NCBI GenBank assembly: GCA_023457935.1
Contig: JAEXBA010000041.1
Location: 16,114 to 80,113, forward strand
From: Bacteroidota bacterium
GTDB lineage: Bacteria; Bacteroidota; Bacteroidia; Flavobacteriales; Weeksellaceae
Length of the DNA stretch: 64,000 nucleotides
Reading direction: 5' to 3'
Shown: piece by piece, positions 16,465 to 25,579 of the stretch
Layout: every line of letters starts with the position of its first letter
Numbering within the stretch: the stretch's first letter is position 1
Translations under genes and position numbers: made by a program
Notes under the pieces: model-generated
Seen by the model: only the letters and a program-made list of their open reading frames with translations
Told to the model about the DNA's origin: nothing
The model's database searches: none

Positions 16465-19400
16465 CTAGAATTTTACATCAAATCCCATATAAACGTTCAG
16501 CGGCATAATCGGCGCGTATACCATTCCGCCGTCAAAATAATTACCGAACGGATTCTGTGCATCAATAATCGGGTTCTTCTGAGTGTAGGAAGTGAGGTTC
16601 TCAGCTCCCGCATAAATCCTGATGTTATTGTTAAAATCTTTCGCAATCTGCGCATTCCAGGTCATATAAGAATCGGAATATGCCGGAAGCTGAAATTCTG
16701 CTGGATTTGAAGACATATCCGGAAGTCTCTGCCTGCCCACCAGATTGAAAGTAGTATCAAAAGACCATAAACCGCCTTTGTCATTTTTTTCTGTGGAATA
16801 AGCCAGATTCAGGAAACCTCTGTGTTTTGCCATAAACGGAACTTCGCGTCTTCCGTCCTGATAATCTGCCTGAACATCATAAAATTTATACGCCAGACGC
16901 ACATCGAAGTTTTTTACAGGCGAAAAATCCCACTGTGTCTGGAAGCTGTTTGCCCATGATTTACCGTCCAGATTATAAAAAGCCATCGTTTGCGGAGACT
17001 GATCCAAATCGATTAAAACCTGATCCTGAAAATCTGTTCTGAAGAAATCCGCAACAATCATCGATTTGTTTCCGAAAAGGTTGAATTCCTGCTGCAGACT
17101 CGCGCCGTAATTCCATGCAATTTCAGGTTTCAGACCGTAGATTTCACCGTCGTTCTGCTGAATATCTATAAATCGACCAGAAGCGAAGTACGCCTGGCTT
17201 TCCGCAAAAATATTGGCTGTACGGAAACCTCTTCCTGCCGAAAGTCTCAGAATGGTTTTCGGTGCAATATCGTATTTAAAGTTCAGTCTTGGTGTAAACT
17301 GTGTTCCGGCAAGGTTATGAAAATCTGCTCTTGCACCGGCTACCAAAGTGTATTTCAGGCCTGTTAAAGTATATTCAAAGAAAATCCCCGGAACGGTTTC
17401 TGTCCGTTTGAAATTCTGAAGAAGATAATCTTCGTCGTATTTGTCGTAGAGGAAACTTGCGCCGGTTTTGTATTTGTGGTTGGTGTTTCCGAGGATACTT
17501 TCAAAAATCAGATTGGAATAATACGTTGTCTGCTTTCCGAAATAATCTCTCAATCCGAAAAAACTGTCCTGCTGATGATAGGTAAACTGGTTCATCCAGC
17601 CGATACTTTGGTAAGGTTTGTCTTTAAAAACATGCCCGGTTTTGTTCCAGACGTGAAAACGTGAAATGTCGATTCCGACGCCATAAGCGTTCTGTTCACT
17701 CTGGTCGAGTTGTCTGTTGAAAGCCATCTGTCCGCCCTGTCTTTTATCCTGAACGAAATTAATTCCGAAATGCGAACCCCAGCCGGTATGGTCTAAATCG
17801 TTGTAATCCAGAAGATAAGCTGCGTTGATCTGTGTTCCGGTTGGCTGATCCAGAAAACCGTCATCATTGTAATCCATTTTGGCTAAAGTGCCGTTTCCGT
17901 GAAGGAGAATGGTGTTCGACCAATGGTCGGAAAGGGAAGAGGTATGCGTGATATTGGCTTCTGTTCTGGCATTGATGTCTCCGAAAATATTCAGCGTAGT
18001 TTCGGGTTCTCCTTTGAATTTCAGCAATTCAGTATTGATCTGTCCGGTGATACTTTCATAGCCGTTCGTCACGGTTGAGCCGCCTTTTGTAAGCTGAATT
18101 CCGCCAATCCATCTTCCGGGAATAAAATTCAGGCCATACGGAGTTGCCAGTCCGCGGATTTCAGGAAGAAGTTCTTTCGTTAACGAAGTATATTTCTGAT
18201 CCAAACCCAACATTTTCAGCTGCTTGGTTCCGGTTACTGCATTGGAAAATGAAACATCAACCGTGGCATTGGTTTCAAAACTTTCAGACAGATTACAGCA
18301 AGCGGCTTTCAGAAGTTCTTTCTGTCCGATGTTAAAAGTAAGGTCGGCTGATTTCCGGCTTAACGCTGTCGGTTCCTGAACTTTAGTAATCGTTACTCCT
18401 TCAATGCTGGTGTCGAAATGCTCATCATGTTCCAGATTCTTTTCACGTTTTGCGATTTTGGATTCCGTGTCAGAAGTTGACACAAACTGCATTGGATTGG
18501 TCGCGTGTCCGCCTTCCAGTTTCACCTGTTCGCCTTCACCGGGAAACTTTGAATTCCTGTCATACAAACAGCATTTCGGCAGTGCGGCATACGTTGCATC
18601 AGAAGTTTTGTACTTTTCGTTATCGTGTCCAACTTCTGCGAGTTTCTGCAGTAAACTGTCGGAAGAAAAAGCACTCTCATCAAAATCAACAGCCAGTTTC
18701 TGAGTTTCCGGAGACCAGATAGCAGATCTTGCGCCCATTTCCAAGGCCGTAGTTTCAATTCTTGTTTTACATGAGCTGCAGTTCCCTTTTACAAAAAACT
18801 GTTTGGGCGCTGTTTTCTGAGCCACTTCAAAATGCCCGCTGTTATTCGGAGTGGCTGATGCTAAAAAAGAGGTTGTGCGGTCGTAAAGGCAACATCCGGG
18901 AAGTTCACTGTAAACTGCGTCGGGAGCAGAGAATTTTTCATTATCGTGTCCAACATCAGCTATTTTTTTTAGAATTTCGGATGAAGTTACTTTTGAGCGG
19001 TCAAAATCCATTGTCAGTGTCTGGTTTTCGGCATTCCAAACTGCGGAAGTTGCTCCGGCTTTCTTGGCAGTAGTTTCAATACGTTCCTTACACATACTGC
19101 AGTTTCCTTTTACCAGAAACTTGTTGTCCACGTCAGGATTTTGATCTGAAGTTACATTTTTGTTCGGTGCTTCTTCAGCTCTGTCGTAATGGCAGCAGCC
19201 GGGAAGACCGTCATAAACCGATTGCGAGGTTTTATACTTTTCGTTGTCATGCCCAACTTCCGCTATTTTTTTAAGCAATGCATCCAGCGATGTTTTTTCG
19301 CTGCTGAATTCAACATTGAGGATTTTTGTATCAGCATTCCAGTTGGCATAAGTGGCACCGTTTTGTTTAGCGGTGGTTTCAATTCGCTCTTTACACATGC

Positions 19401-19503
19401 TGCAGGCTCCGTTTACCCAGACAGTAGCCGGATTGGTTTGTGCCGCGATGAAACTTCCCAGGAAAAGAAGAAGTGTAAATATATTTTTTTGTAAAATGTT
19501 CAT
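16465..19503 (-). CDS. TonB-dependent receptor with three N-terminal HMA-like domains
   Basis: 1012 residues. A signal peptide (1-21) is followed by three tandem HMA-like units at about 27-108, 128-209 and 236-316. Each has C-S-x-C-K (Cys34/37, 135/138, 242/245), V-G-H-D-N-E-K and a C-terminal C-C-x-Y-D-R (Cys103/104, 204/205, 311/312). A receptor plug with another Cys pair (A-A-C-C-N-L-S-E-S-F) and a 22-strand-type barrel ending in aromatic-F follow. HMA domains bind Cu+, Zn2+ or Cd2+ through CxxC, so copper import or sensing at the outer membrane is likely (inference). Two small metal-type genes lie upstream. Confidence 0.9.
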   Translation of the reverse strand: MNILQKNIFTLLLFLGSFIAAQTNPATVWVNGACSMCKERIETTAKQNGATYANWNADTKILNVEFSSEKTSLDALLKKIAEVGHDNEKYKTSQSVYDGLPGCCHYDRAEEAPNKNVTSDQNPDVDNKFLVKGNCSMCKERIETTAKKAGATSAVWNAENQTLTMDFDRSKVTSSEILKKIADVGHDNEKFSAPDAVYSELPGCCLYDRTTSFLASATPNNSGHFEVAQKTAPKQFFVKGNCSSCKTRIETTALEMGARSAIWSPETQKLAVDFDESAFSSDSLLQKLAEVGHDNEKYKTSDATYAALPKCCLYDRNSKFPGEGEQVKLEGGHATNPMQFVSTSDTESKIAKREKNLEHDEHFDTSIEGVTITKVQEPTALSRKSADLTFNIGQKELLKAACCNLSESFETNATVDVSFSNAVTGTKQLKMLGLDQKYTSLTKELLPEIRGLATPYGLNFIPGRWIGGIQLTKGGSTVTNGYESITGQINTELLKFKGEPETTLNIFGDINARTEANITHTSSLSDHWSNTILLHGNGTLAKMDYNDDGFLDQPTGTQINAAYLLDYNDLDHTGWGSHFGINFVQDKRQGGQMAFNRQLDQSEQNAYGVGIDISRFHVWNKTGHVFKDKPYQSIGWMNQFTYHQQDSFFGLRDYFGKQTTYYSNLIFESILGNTNHKYKTGASFLYDKYDEDYLLQNFKRTETVPGIFFEYTLTGLKYTLVAGARADFHNLAGTQFTPRLNFKYDIAPKTILRLSAGRGFRTANIFAESQAYFASGRFIDIQQNDGEIYGLKPEIAWNYGASLQQEFNLFGNKSMIVADFFRTDFQDQVLIDLDQSPQTMAFYNLDGKSWANSFQTQWDFSPVKNFDVRLAYKFYDVQADYQDGRREVPFMAKHRGFLNLAYSTEKNDKGGLWSFDTTFNLVGRQRLPDMSSNPAEFQLPAYSDSYMTWNAQIAKDFNNNIRIYAGAENLTSYTQKNPIIDAQNPFGNYFDGGMVYAPIMPLNVYMGFDVKF
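18556..19425 (-). repeat. Three in-frame HMA-domain repeats inside the receptor gene
   Basis: Three coding units of about 250-330 bases that keep the same order of motifs (CSxCK, R-I-E-T-T-A, G-A-x-x-A-x-W, V-G-H-D-N-E-K, C-C-x-Y-D-R). Units 1 and 2 are most alike; unit 3 has S-S-C-K-T for S-M-C-K-E. They differ at many codons, so the triplication is not recent. Confidence 0.85.
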
Positions 19504-19602
19504 TTATAATAAGTTAAATTAATTTTTCTGAAATAATAGAACAGCCGGAGTCTTTTCGGAATATTTCCGGAAAAGTCACAGTTGTGGCTGTCAGATAATT
19601 AA

Positions 19603-19971
19603 TTAACCTATTTTTGGCGGTTGCCAGATCTTTGAAAAGATGTCGGAAATTTCAGGCGTAACGTAAGTAAATGTTTCCTTCTGCACCTGAATTTTGGAAT
19701 ATGAAATCAGCGTTTCATGCGAAACCGGATAAAAGAAAGCGGCTGCGAAATGGCAGCTTGCGCAGGCTGTACACTGGTCTCCACAGGAATTCTGCTGGTT
19801 GGAGTCGTGACACGGTTTCTCTTCTTTCTGTGTTTTCTTACAGCAGTCATTCGACTGATCTGAAGATTTGCAGCACGACATTTCTGAAGACTGGGCAAAG
19901 GAAATCTGGCCAGGAAGTATAAAACTGCCCAACGCAAAAATCATCAGCAATATTTTCAGTCTTTTCGCCAT
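19603..19971 (-). CDS. Small secreted cysteine-rich protein
   Basis: 122 residues with a signal peptide (1-26). Residues 31-73 hold nine cysteines (33, 34, 43, 44, 54, 63, 67, 70, 73) in C-C, C-C and C-x-x-C groups with His55 and His74, a layout suited to binding soft metals. The C-terminus ends in I-W-Q-P-P-K-I-G. I do not know a named family, but such proteins sit beside Bacteroidota metal receptors. It lies 99 bases upstream of the receptor, in the same orientation. A periplasmic metal carrier or sensor is my inference. Confidence 0.78.
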   Translation of the reverse strand: MAKRLKILLMIFALGSFILPGQISFAQSSEMSCCKSSDQSNDCCKKTQKEEKPCHDSNQQNSCGDQCTACASCHFAAAFFYPVSHETLISYSKIQVQKETFTYVTPEISDIFSKIWQPPKIG

Positions 19972-19993
19972 GCGTGCTGCAAATTTATGAATT

Positions 19994-20665
19994 TTATTTT
20001 AGAGGCGCTCCCACGGCGATATCGCATCGGTGCCCCGGCTCGCCATGTGCCGGATTTACTGCAAGCGCTTTGCCGTTTGCATCCAATGCCGGTGTACTGG
20101 GCGCTGCAACCGTTGCCGGAAGAGGTTTGCTCGCTGTTGTTACTGTCTGTGCAGGAGTCGGCGGCGTGGAAGTGTTTCCTGCCGGACTGTTCAGCGGTGC
20201 GCCAACCGCAATATCACATCTGTGTCCCGGTTCACCGTGTGGTGGATTCATGCCCGGAGCCGTCTTTTGTTGTGCGGATGTTGTTGCCGGTTGCATTTCA
20301 GTAGGATTAATGGTAATCGGTTGTGATGGAGTTGCCTGTACAGTGTTTGAAGCGGTATTTCCTGCCGGCATATTCAATGGTGCTCCAACAGGAATATCGC
20401 AGCGGTGTCCCGGTTTTCCGTGTTCCGGATTCAGTGCAGTTCCCGGAGTCACAGCAGCTGAATTCTGGTTGCCAACCTGTACGGTATTGCCGGTTGCAGG
20501 CGCTGTGGAACCTGAAGGAAGCAGCATGCTTGTTGCAGAATTTTTAGCCTGAGCTGATGTGTTTGTGGTAGTTCCCACGCCTTCAATATGAGTTGCTTTT
20601 GCCTCTTTCTTACAGGAAAACGTAATAAAAGCAGTAGCAAGAAGAAGAATATTCAGTTTTTTCAT
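19994..20665 (-). CDS. Lipoprotein with three HGxPGHRCD repeats
   Basis: 223 residues. The lipoprotein signal ends at Cys18 (F-S-C-K-K). The mature part is a low-complexity Thr/Ala/Pro/Asn chain carrying three copies of N-P-x-H-G-x-P-G-H-R-C-D-I-x-V-G-A-P-L at 79-97, 140-158 and 204-222. The last copy is the C-terminus. Each unit offers two His and one Cys, so metal binding is plausible but unproven. The motif is known to me only as a recurrent, unexplained element of Bacteroidota lipoproteins. The gene is 22 bases upstream of the cysteine-rich gene and likely in one operon with it and the receptor. Confidence 0.82.
   Translation of the reverse strand: MKKLNILLLATAFITFSCKKEAKATHIEGVGTTTNTSAQAKNSATSMLLPSGSTAPATGNTVQVGNQNSAAVTPGTALNPEHGKPGHRCDIPVGAPLNMPAGNTASNTVQATPSQPITINPTEMQPATTSAQQKTAPGMNPPHGEPGHRCDIAVGAPLNSPAGNTSTPPTPAQTVTTASKPLPATVAAPSTPALDANGKALAVNPAHGEPGHRCDIAVGAPLK
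19997..20431 (-). repeat. Three HGxPGHRCD motif repeats, spaced about 60 residues
   Basis: Coding repeats with nearly identical protein sequence (P-G-H-R-C-D-I invariant) separated by Thr/Pro/Ala-rich linkers of about 41-45 residues. Confidence 0.85.
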
Positions 20666-20747
20666 TATATTTTTTGTTAGAATACAAAAATAGCAAATTC
20701 AAAAGTAATGAATCTGCTATTATGATGTGTTCAGTCTATTTTAGCGA

Positions 20748-21434
20748 TCAGTTTTTAACCAGAAGCCGGAAACCTTCACCATGAACGTTAATAATTTCCA
20801 AACCTTCATCATCTTTCAGAAGTTTACGCAGTTTTGCGATGTAAACATCCATACTTCTTGCGGTAAAGTAATTTTCTTTTTTCCAGATTTTCCTTAAAGC
20901 CAGATCTCTCGGCATAAAGTCGTTTCTGTGAAGACAAAGCAATTTCAGAAGTTCATTTTCCTTTGGTGAAAGCTTGTACTCGTTGTCATGCACGCGAAGC
21001 TGTCTCAGCATCGAATCGAAAAAGATATTGGAAATCTTGAACTGTTCCTGCTCTTCGCTTTCCATAGTGGCGCTTCTCTGAAGGATGGCTTTTATTTTAT
21101 ACAGAAGAAGCTCAGTATCAAATGGTTTTGTTATGTAATCGTCGGCCCCTATCTGGTAGCCTTTCAGAATGTCTTCACGCAGATTTTTTGCGGTAAGGAA
21201 GATAATCGGTGTGTTTTTATCAATCTTTTTCACATCTTCAGCGAGGGAAAAACCGTCTTTCTTCGGCATCATCACATCAAAAATGCAGATGTCGAATTCG
21301 TTTTCCGTAAATTCTTTCAAGCCCTGTTCGCCGTCGGTAGCCAGGGTAACTTCAAAATTATTGATGGTTAAATAATCTTTGAGTACAGCTCCGAAACTCT
21401 GGTCGTCTTCTACTAATAAGATTCTGTTGCTCAT
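20748..21434 (-). CDS. OmpR-family response regulator (RprY-like)
   Basis: 228 residues: a receiver domain (1-120) with acidic pair Glu9-Asp10-Asp11, phosphoacceptor Asp53 in F-D-V-M-M-P and Lys in I-T-K-P-F, then a winged-helix DNA-binding domain (about 130-226). It follows its kinase by 38 bases and precedes the HGxPGHRCD lipoprotein by 82, so it might control the metal genes, though nothing in the sequence proves this. RprY-type regulators in Bacteroidota have broad envelope and metabolic roles. Confidence 0.93.
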   Translation of the reverse strand: MSNRILLVEDDQSFGAVLKDYLTINNFEVTLATDGEQGLKEFTENEFDICIFDVMMPKKDGFSLAEDVKKIDKNTPIIFLTAKNLREDILKGYQIGADDYITKPFDTELLLYKIKAILQRSATMESEEQEQFKISNIFFDSMLRQLRVHDNEYKLSPKENELLKLLCLHRNDFMPRDLALRKIWKKENYFTARSMDVYIAKLRKLLKDDEGLEIINVHGEGFRLLVKN

Positions 21435-21472
21435 ATATTTTGTTTTTAGTTTAAATGTTTATGATTCTGTTT

Positions 21473-23020
21473 CTAATGATTCATCGGAATTTTCAGCGTG
21501 AATGTTGATCCTTTGCCTTTATGGGAGTCTACCAAAATGTGGCCTTTGTGCAGTTCAATAATTTTCTTCACATAAGACAGACCGAGGCCCTGCCCCTTCA
21601 CATTATGGATGTTTCCGGTTTCTTCACGGAAGAATTTTTCGAAGATTTTCTTCCTGTTGTCGTTTTCCATTCCCATTCCTTTATCGGAAATTTCGATCAC
21701 ATAAAAATTGCCTTCATTTTTGGTTCTTACTTTAATCTGAGGTGTTTCCGGCGAATATTTGTTGGCATTGTCGAGCAGATTGATCAGCGCGTTGGAAAGG
21801 TGAAATTCATCTACTTTGAAATTATATTTGGGAGCTTCAAACTCCTGCGTAAGCGTTCCGTTCCGCTGTGCAACAATAAGCCCGAAAGATTCTGAAATCT
21901 TCTTAATCAGTTCGCGGACATTGGTTTCCTTCAGGAAAAGCTGTACTTCATTCCGTTCAAGCTTACTCATGTTCAGAACATTTTCCACCTGTTTTTTCAT
22001 CCTCAGGTTTTCCTGTTTGATGAGCCCGGAATAATACTTCACTTTTTCCGGATTGGTAGCAATCTTGTCATTCGCCAAAGAGTCGGTTGCCACAGAAATG
22101 GTTGCCAGAGGTGTTTTGAATTCATGCGACATATTGTTGATGAAATCGGTCTTCACTTCTGCAATTTTCTTCTGACGCATCATATAATTGATGGAAATAA
22201 TGTAGATACCCAGAATCGTCAGCAACGACATGAACGTTCCCAGAAGCATCGGCAGGTTATTTTTGGCAAGCGAATAATCCTTTCTTGGAAAAACGAGCGC
22301 TAAAGTATATAAAGTACGGTCTTTACTGTCGGTAAAAAGCGGATAGGAATAGCTGTCGCCGCTGTTTTCGTTTATATAGGTATCATTGGAAATGGCGGTG
22401 AGTTTTCTGGTTTTATCAAGTACGCCGTAACCGAATTTGGTATCAATTCCCTTTAAAGCAAGTTCTCTGTCCAAAACAGAGTCCAGGATTTTTGCGTCAA
22501 CGCGTTTGTTGATGGCAAGGTTGGTTGCGTTAAGTTTGGCAAACTCCCGGAAATTGAATTCGCCGCTCTCAATGGAAGTATTCAGTTCCGAAGTCAGCGG
22601 TGTTGGCGCATCGTCTTTCTTACGGATTTTGGTGATTGCCTCATCGGTATACATTTTTGTAACCTTGAGACTGTCGCCTTTTTGGGAAATCGGAATATCC
22701 TGCTTTTCAATAATGTTTTTGTAAGTGGTAATCTGTCTTTTGCTGGCCGAATCTTCAACGGTCTGAATCATCGTGAGCGACGGCTGGTTTCCGTTTTTTA
22801 CAGCTTCCTTGTCGAAATCTTTGTACTGTTCGTAATATTTTTCAATTTCGATATCACTGATTTTTTTTGAAGTTTCTTCCAAAGCTGCGTGAACCTTGTT
22901 GGAAAAATCCTGCTCCAAAGCGCCGTAATAACCTTTCAGCCAATAGAATTGCAAAGCGACGAAAACAATTAATGAAATCGTCATAAACACAGATATAATC
23001 GGGATGAATTTATTGTTCAT
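21473..23020 (-). CDS. Sensor histidine kinase (RprX-like)
   Basis: 515 residues with two membrane helices (about 5-27 and 255-281) enclosing a 225-residue periplasmic sensor region. The H-box M-S-H-E-F-K-T-P gives phosphorylated His299. N-box (N-L-L-D-N-A-N-K-Y), G1 (D-K-G-M-G-M) and G2 (G-Q-G-L-G-L) follow in the ATPase domain. The signal is unknown; the sensor region shows no Cys/His cluster that would suggest metal sensing. First gene of the two-component pair. Confidence 0.94.
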   Translation of the reverse strand: MNNKFIPIISVFMTISLIVFVALQFYWLKGYYGALEQDFSNKVHAALEETSKKISDIEIEKYYEQYKDFDKEAVKNGNQPSLTMIQTVEDSASKRQITTYKNIIEKQDIPISQKGDSLKVTKMYTDEAITKIRKKDDAPTPLTSELNTSIESGEFNFREFAKLNATNLAINKRVDAKILDSVLDRELALKGIDTKFGYGVLDKTRKLTAISNDTYINENSGDSYSYPLFTDSKDRTLYTLALVFPRKDYSLAKNNLPMLLGTFMSLLTILGIYIISINYMMRQKKIAEVKTDFINNMSHEFKTPLATISVATDSLANDKIATNPEKVKYYSGLIKQENLRMKKQVENVLNMSKLERNEVQLFLKETNVRELIKKISESFGLIVAQRNGTLTQEFEAPKYNFKVDEFHLSNALINLLDNANKYSPETPQIKVRTKNEGNFYVIEISDKGMGMENDNRKKIFEKFFREETGNIHNVKGQGLGLSYVKKIIELHKGHILVDSHKGKGSTFTLKIPMNH

Positions 23021-23078
23021 CAGATAATTTTTGACTTTGAAATGTTAAAATTAATCATTTTAAGAATATACAAACAAA

Positions 23079-23105
23079 AAATGCACCTTTTTATTGTGCA
23101 TTTTG
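23079..23105 (-). terminator. Terminator of the S9 peptidase operon
   Basis: On the minus strand AATGCAC pairs with GTGCATT around a 9-base AT-rich loop, followed by a T run. Confidence 0.7.
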
Positions 23106-23136
23106 TCTTAAAAAACTGATTTTTAACGTAATATTT

Positions 23137-23505
23137 TTAATCAATAAGCGCGAGAGTCGCTTCATCAAACAGATTTTCGTCTATAAAGTACTGAATAACA
23201 GCTTTTTTCATCAGAATCTGCTGTTCGTTGGGCTTCAATTCCGGCAATTGCTGAAGTTCTTCAAAGTGGGGAAAACCGTCCGGATCATATTCGGTAAAAC
23301 GGTAATATCCAAAGGGTTCCAGTAAACGGCAAACGGCAATATGAATCAGATTGACCTTGTCGTCTTTTGTATATTTCTGCTTTCCGCCGCCCAGTTCCTG
23401 AACGCCAATCAGAAAAAGAATCGTTTCAATCGGAACATTTTTCTCGGTCTGAAAATTTTCTTCAAAAAACTGTTCTACTTTTTTCCAAAGTTCTGCTTCT
23501 GTCAT
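23137..23505 (-). CDS. Conserved protein of unknown function
   Basis: 122-residue soluble acidic protein with no signal peptide. It begins with a helical stretch (W-K-K-V-E-Q-F-F-E-E-N-F) and contains the H-I-A-V-C-R-L-L-E-P-F-G-Y-Y segment. I recognise it only as a type seen in Flavobacteriia, with no known function. Its ATG overlaps the stop of the S9 peptidase gene (ATGA), so the two are translationally coupled. Confidence 0.75.
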   Translation of the reverse strand: MTEAELWKKVEQFFEENFQTEKNVPIETILFLIGVQELGGGKQKYTKDDKVNLIHIAVCRLLEPFGYYRFTEYDPDGFPHFEELQQLPELKPNEQQILMKKAVIQYFIDENLFDEATLALID

Positions 23506-25550
23506 GCTGTAATGTTTTCCAGTTTGAATAAAAATGCAAATTCCAGCGCATCTTCCTTTAAGCTTTCGAATCTGCCGCTCGCGCCGCCGTGTCCGGAACT
23601 CATATCAGTCTTGAAAATCAGGATGTTGCTGTCGGTTTTCAGTTCGCGCAGCTTGGCTGTCCATTTCGCAGGTTCCCAGTACTGAACCTGAGAGTCGTGA
23701 AATCCTGTGGTAATCAGAGTGTTGGGATAATTTTTCTTTTCAATATTGTCATATGGCGAATAGGACTTCATATAACGGTAATATTCGCGGTCTTTTGGGT
23801 TGCCCCATTCTTCAAATTCACCGGTTGTTAAAGGAATTGTCTCATCAAGCATTGTCGTCACAACGTCAACAAAAGGAACCTGCGCAACGATTCCGTTGAA
23901 CAGTTCCGGTTCAAGATTCATTACTGTTCCCATCAGCATTCCGCCTGCGCTTCCGCCCATCGCATAAATATGTTTTGAAGACGTGTAGTTTTCGGAAATA
24001 AGAAATTTTGCAGCATCAATAAAATCGTAAAAAGTATTCTTCTTGAAGAGCATTTTTCCTTCCTCGTACCATTCCCTACCCAAATATTCCCCGCCGCGGA
24101 TGTGCGCAATGGCATAAATAAATCCACGGTCTAAAAGCGATAGTCTTACATTCGAAAAACTGGCATCAACGGTATGTCCGTAGCTTCCGTAACCGTACAA
24201 AAGCAGCGGAGTTTCAGAAGATTTTTTGGTGTTTTTGTGATAAACAAGTGAAACCGGAATCTTTGACTTTCGGTCTCGCGAGTTGGCCCATATTCTTTCT
24301 GAAACATAATTTTCCGAACTGAATTTCCCGCCAAGAACTTCCTGCTGTTTCAGTAAAACAGTTGTTTTTTCCTTCATGTCATACTCGAAAGTAGAACTTG
24401 GACAGGTGAGCGAAGTGTAACCGTAACGAAGTTTTTGAGTATCAAATTCCAGATTGATTCCGATAAAAGCCGCATAGGCCGGATCCGAAAACGGTAGATA
24501 ATGTTCTGTTCCACCGTTATTTTCAATAATTCTGATCTGAAGAAGACCTTCCTTGCGCTCTTCGAGCACAAGATAATTTTCGAAAATCTCAAAACCTTCA
24601 AGCAGAATTTCCTTTCTGTGCGGAATAACGTCTTCCCAGTTTTCCAAACCACAGTTTTTAACCTTCGTCTTTACCAGTTTGAAATTGGTGGCGTCATCCG
24701 CATTTGTAATGATGTAGAATTCATCTTTGTAGTGTTCTACGGAATATTCAAGATCTTCAGTTCTTGGCTGAATTACTTTCCATTCTGCGTCAACATCTTC
24801 TGCGGGTATGAAATGATGTTCGTCTGAAGTCGAGCTGGAAGAAGCGATGAAAATGTATTTCAGACTTTTCGTTTTGAAAACGTTGACATCAAAACCGTCG
24901 TCTTTTTCATGAAAAACCAGTTGATCCTGCTCTTCGGAAGTTCCAAGTTTGTGAAGATAAACCTGAAATGCGCGAAGCGAATCATCTTTCCTTATATAAT
25001 AGATGTGCTGATTGTCGTTCGCCCAAACCGCTTTTCCGGTACAGTTGCTGATTTCATCGGCATAAATTTCACCTGTTTTAAGATTCTTGAAGTGAATCGT
25101 GTAAATTCTCCGCCCGATTTTATCATCGGAATAACTCGCAATCTCATTGTTCGGGCTCACGGTTATACTTCCGATCTCGAAAAATTTCTCGCCTTCCGCA
25201 AGAATATTGGCATCAATCAGAATTTCCTCTTCATTGTCCAGCGACTGAAATTTTCTGGTGAAAATCGGATACTCCTTTCCTTCCTCGTAGCGAACAATAT
25301 ACCAATACTGGTTGAAAAAATACGGCAGCGACTGATCATCTTTCTTGTAGCGCGCCTTCATTTCCTCGAAAAGTTCTTCCTGAAATTTCTCCGTGTCTTT
25401 CATGATGAAGTCACAGTAAGCGTTTTCAGCTTCAAGGTATTCCTTAACTTCGGGGTTTTCCCGCTCGTTCATCCAGAAATAACTGTCGGAGCGCTGATCG
25501 CCGTGAATTTCAAGTATTTTATCTGTTTTTTTTGCTATTGGGGGCTGCAT
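23502..25550 (-). CDS. S9A serine peptidase (oligopeptidase B type)
   Basis: Cleaves peptides after basic residues in the oligopeptidase B family; here 682 residues, the usual length. An N-terminal seven-blade propeller region (about 70-400) precedes the alpha/beta hydrolase. The nucleophile Ser is in G-G-S-A-G-G, the Asp in F-H-D-S-Q-V and the His in G-H-G-G. Y-G-Y-G-S-Y-G marks the oxyanion region. There is no signal peptide, so it is probably cytoplasmic. Confidence 0.93.
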   Translation of the reverse strand: MQPPIAKKTDKILEIHGDQRSDSYFWMNERENPEVKEYLEAENAYCDFIMKDTEKFQEELFEEMKARYKKDDQSLPYFFNQYWYIVRYEEGKEYPIFTRKFQSLDNEEEILIDANILAEGEKFFEIGSITVSPNNEIASYSDDKIGRRIYTIHFKNLKTGEIYADEISNCTGKAVWANDNQHIYYIRKDDSLRAFQVYLHKLGTSEEQDQLVFHEKDDGFDVNVFKTKSLKYIFIASSSSTSDEHHFIPAEDVDAEWKVIQPRTEDLEYSVEHYKDEFYIITNADDATNFKLVKTKVKNCGLENWEDVIPHRKEILLEGFEIFENYLVLEERKEGLLQIRIIENNGGTEHYLPFSDPAYAAFIGINLEFDTQKLRYGYTSLTCPSSTFEYDMKEKTTVLLKQQEVLGGKFSSENYVSERIWANSRDRKSKIPVSLVYHKNTKKSSETPLLLYGYGSYGHTVDASFSNVRLSLLDRGFIYAIAHIRGGEYLGREWYEEGKMLFKKNTFYDFIDAAKFLISENYTSSKHIYAMGGSAGGMLMGTVMNLEPELFNGIVAQVPFVDVVTTMLDETIPLTTGEFEEWGNPKDREYYRYMKSYSPYDNIEKKNYPNTLITTGFHDSQVQYWEPAKWTAKLRELKTDSNILIFKTDMSSGHGGASGRFESLKEDALEFAFLFKLENITA

Positions 25551-25566
25551 TTTTCTGTAAAAAGAT

Positions 25567-25574
25567 CAAATTTA
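25567..25574 (-). promoter_or_regulatory. -7 box (TAAATTTG) of the S9 peptidase operon
   Basis: TAAATTTG on the minus strand, 16 bases before the ATG at 25550. It sits directly after the T run of the hemD terminator. Confidence 0.5.
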
Positions 25575-25579
25575 TAAAT

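Noticed and set aside
19974..20552. A 192-codon plus-strand frame over the HGxPGHRCD lipoprotein
   Set aside because: Its repeats mirror the lipoprotein repeats in antisense; the minus-strand frame has the lipobox and operon context.
20748..23020. Two-component pair as the regulator of the neighbouring metal genes
   Set aside because: Position alone suggests it. The sensor region has no Cys/His cluster and no shared operator was found, so I do not claim it.
24909..25577. A 222-codon plus-strand frame opposite the S9 peptidase
   Set aside because: Antisense shadow with no motif.
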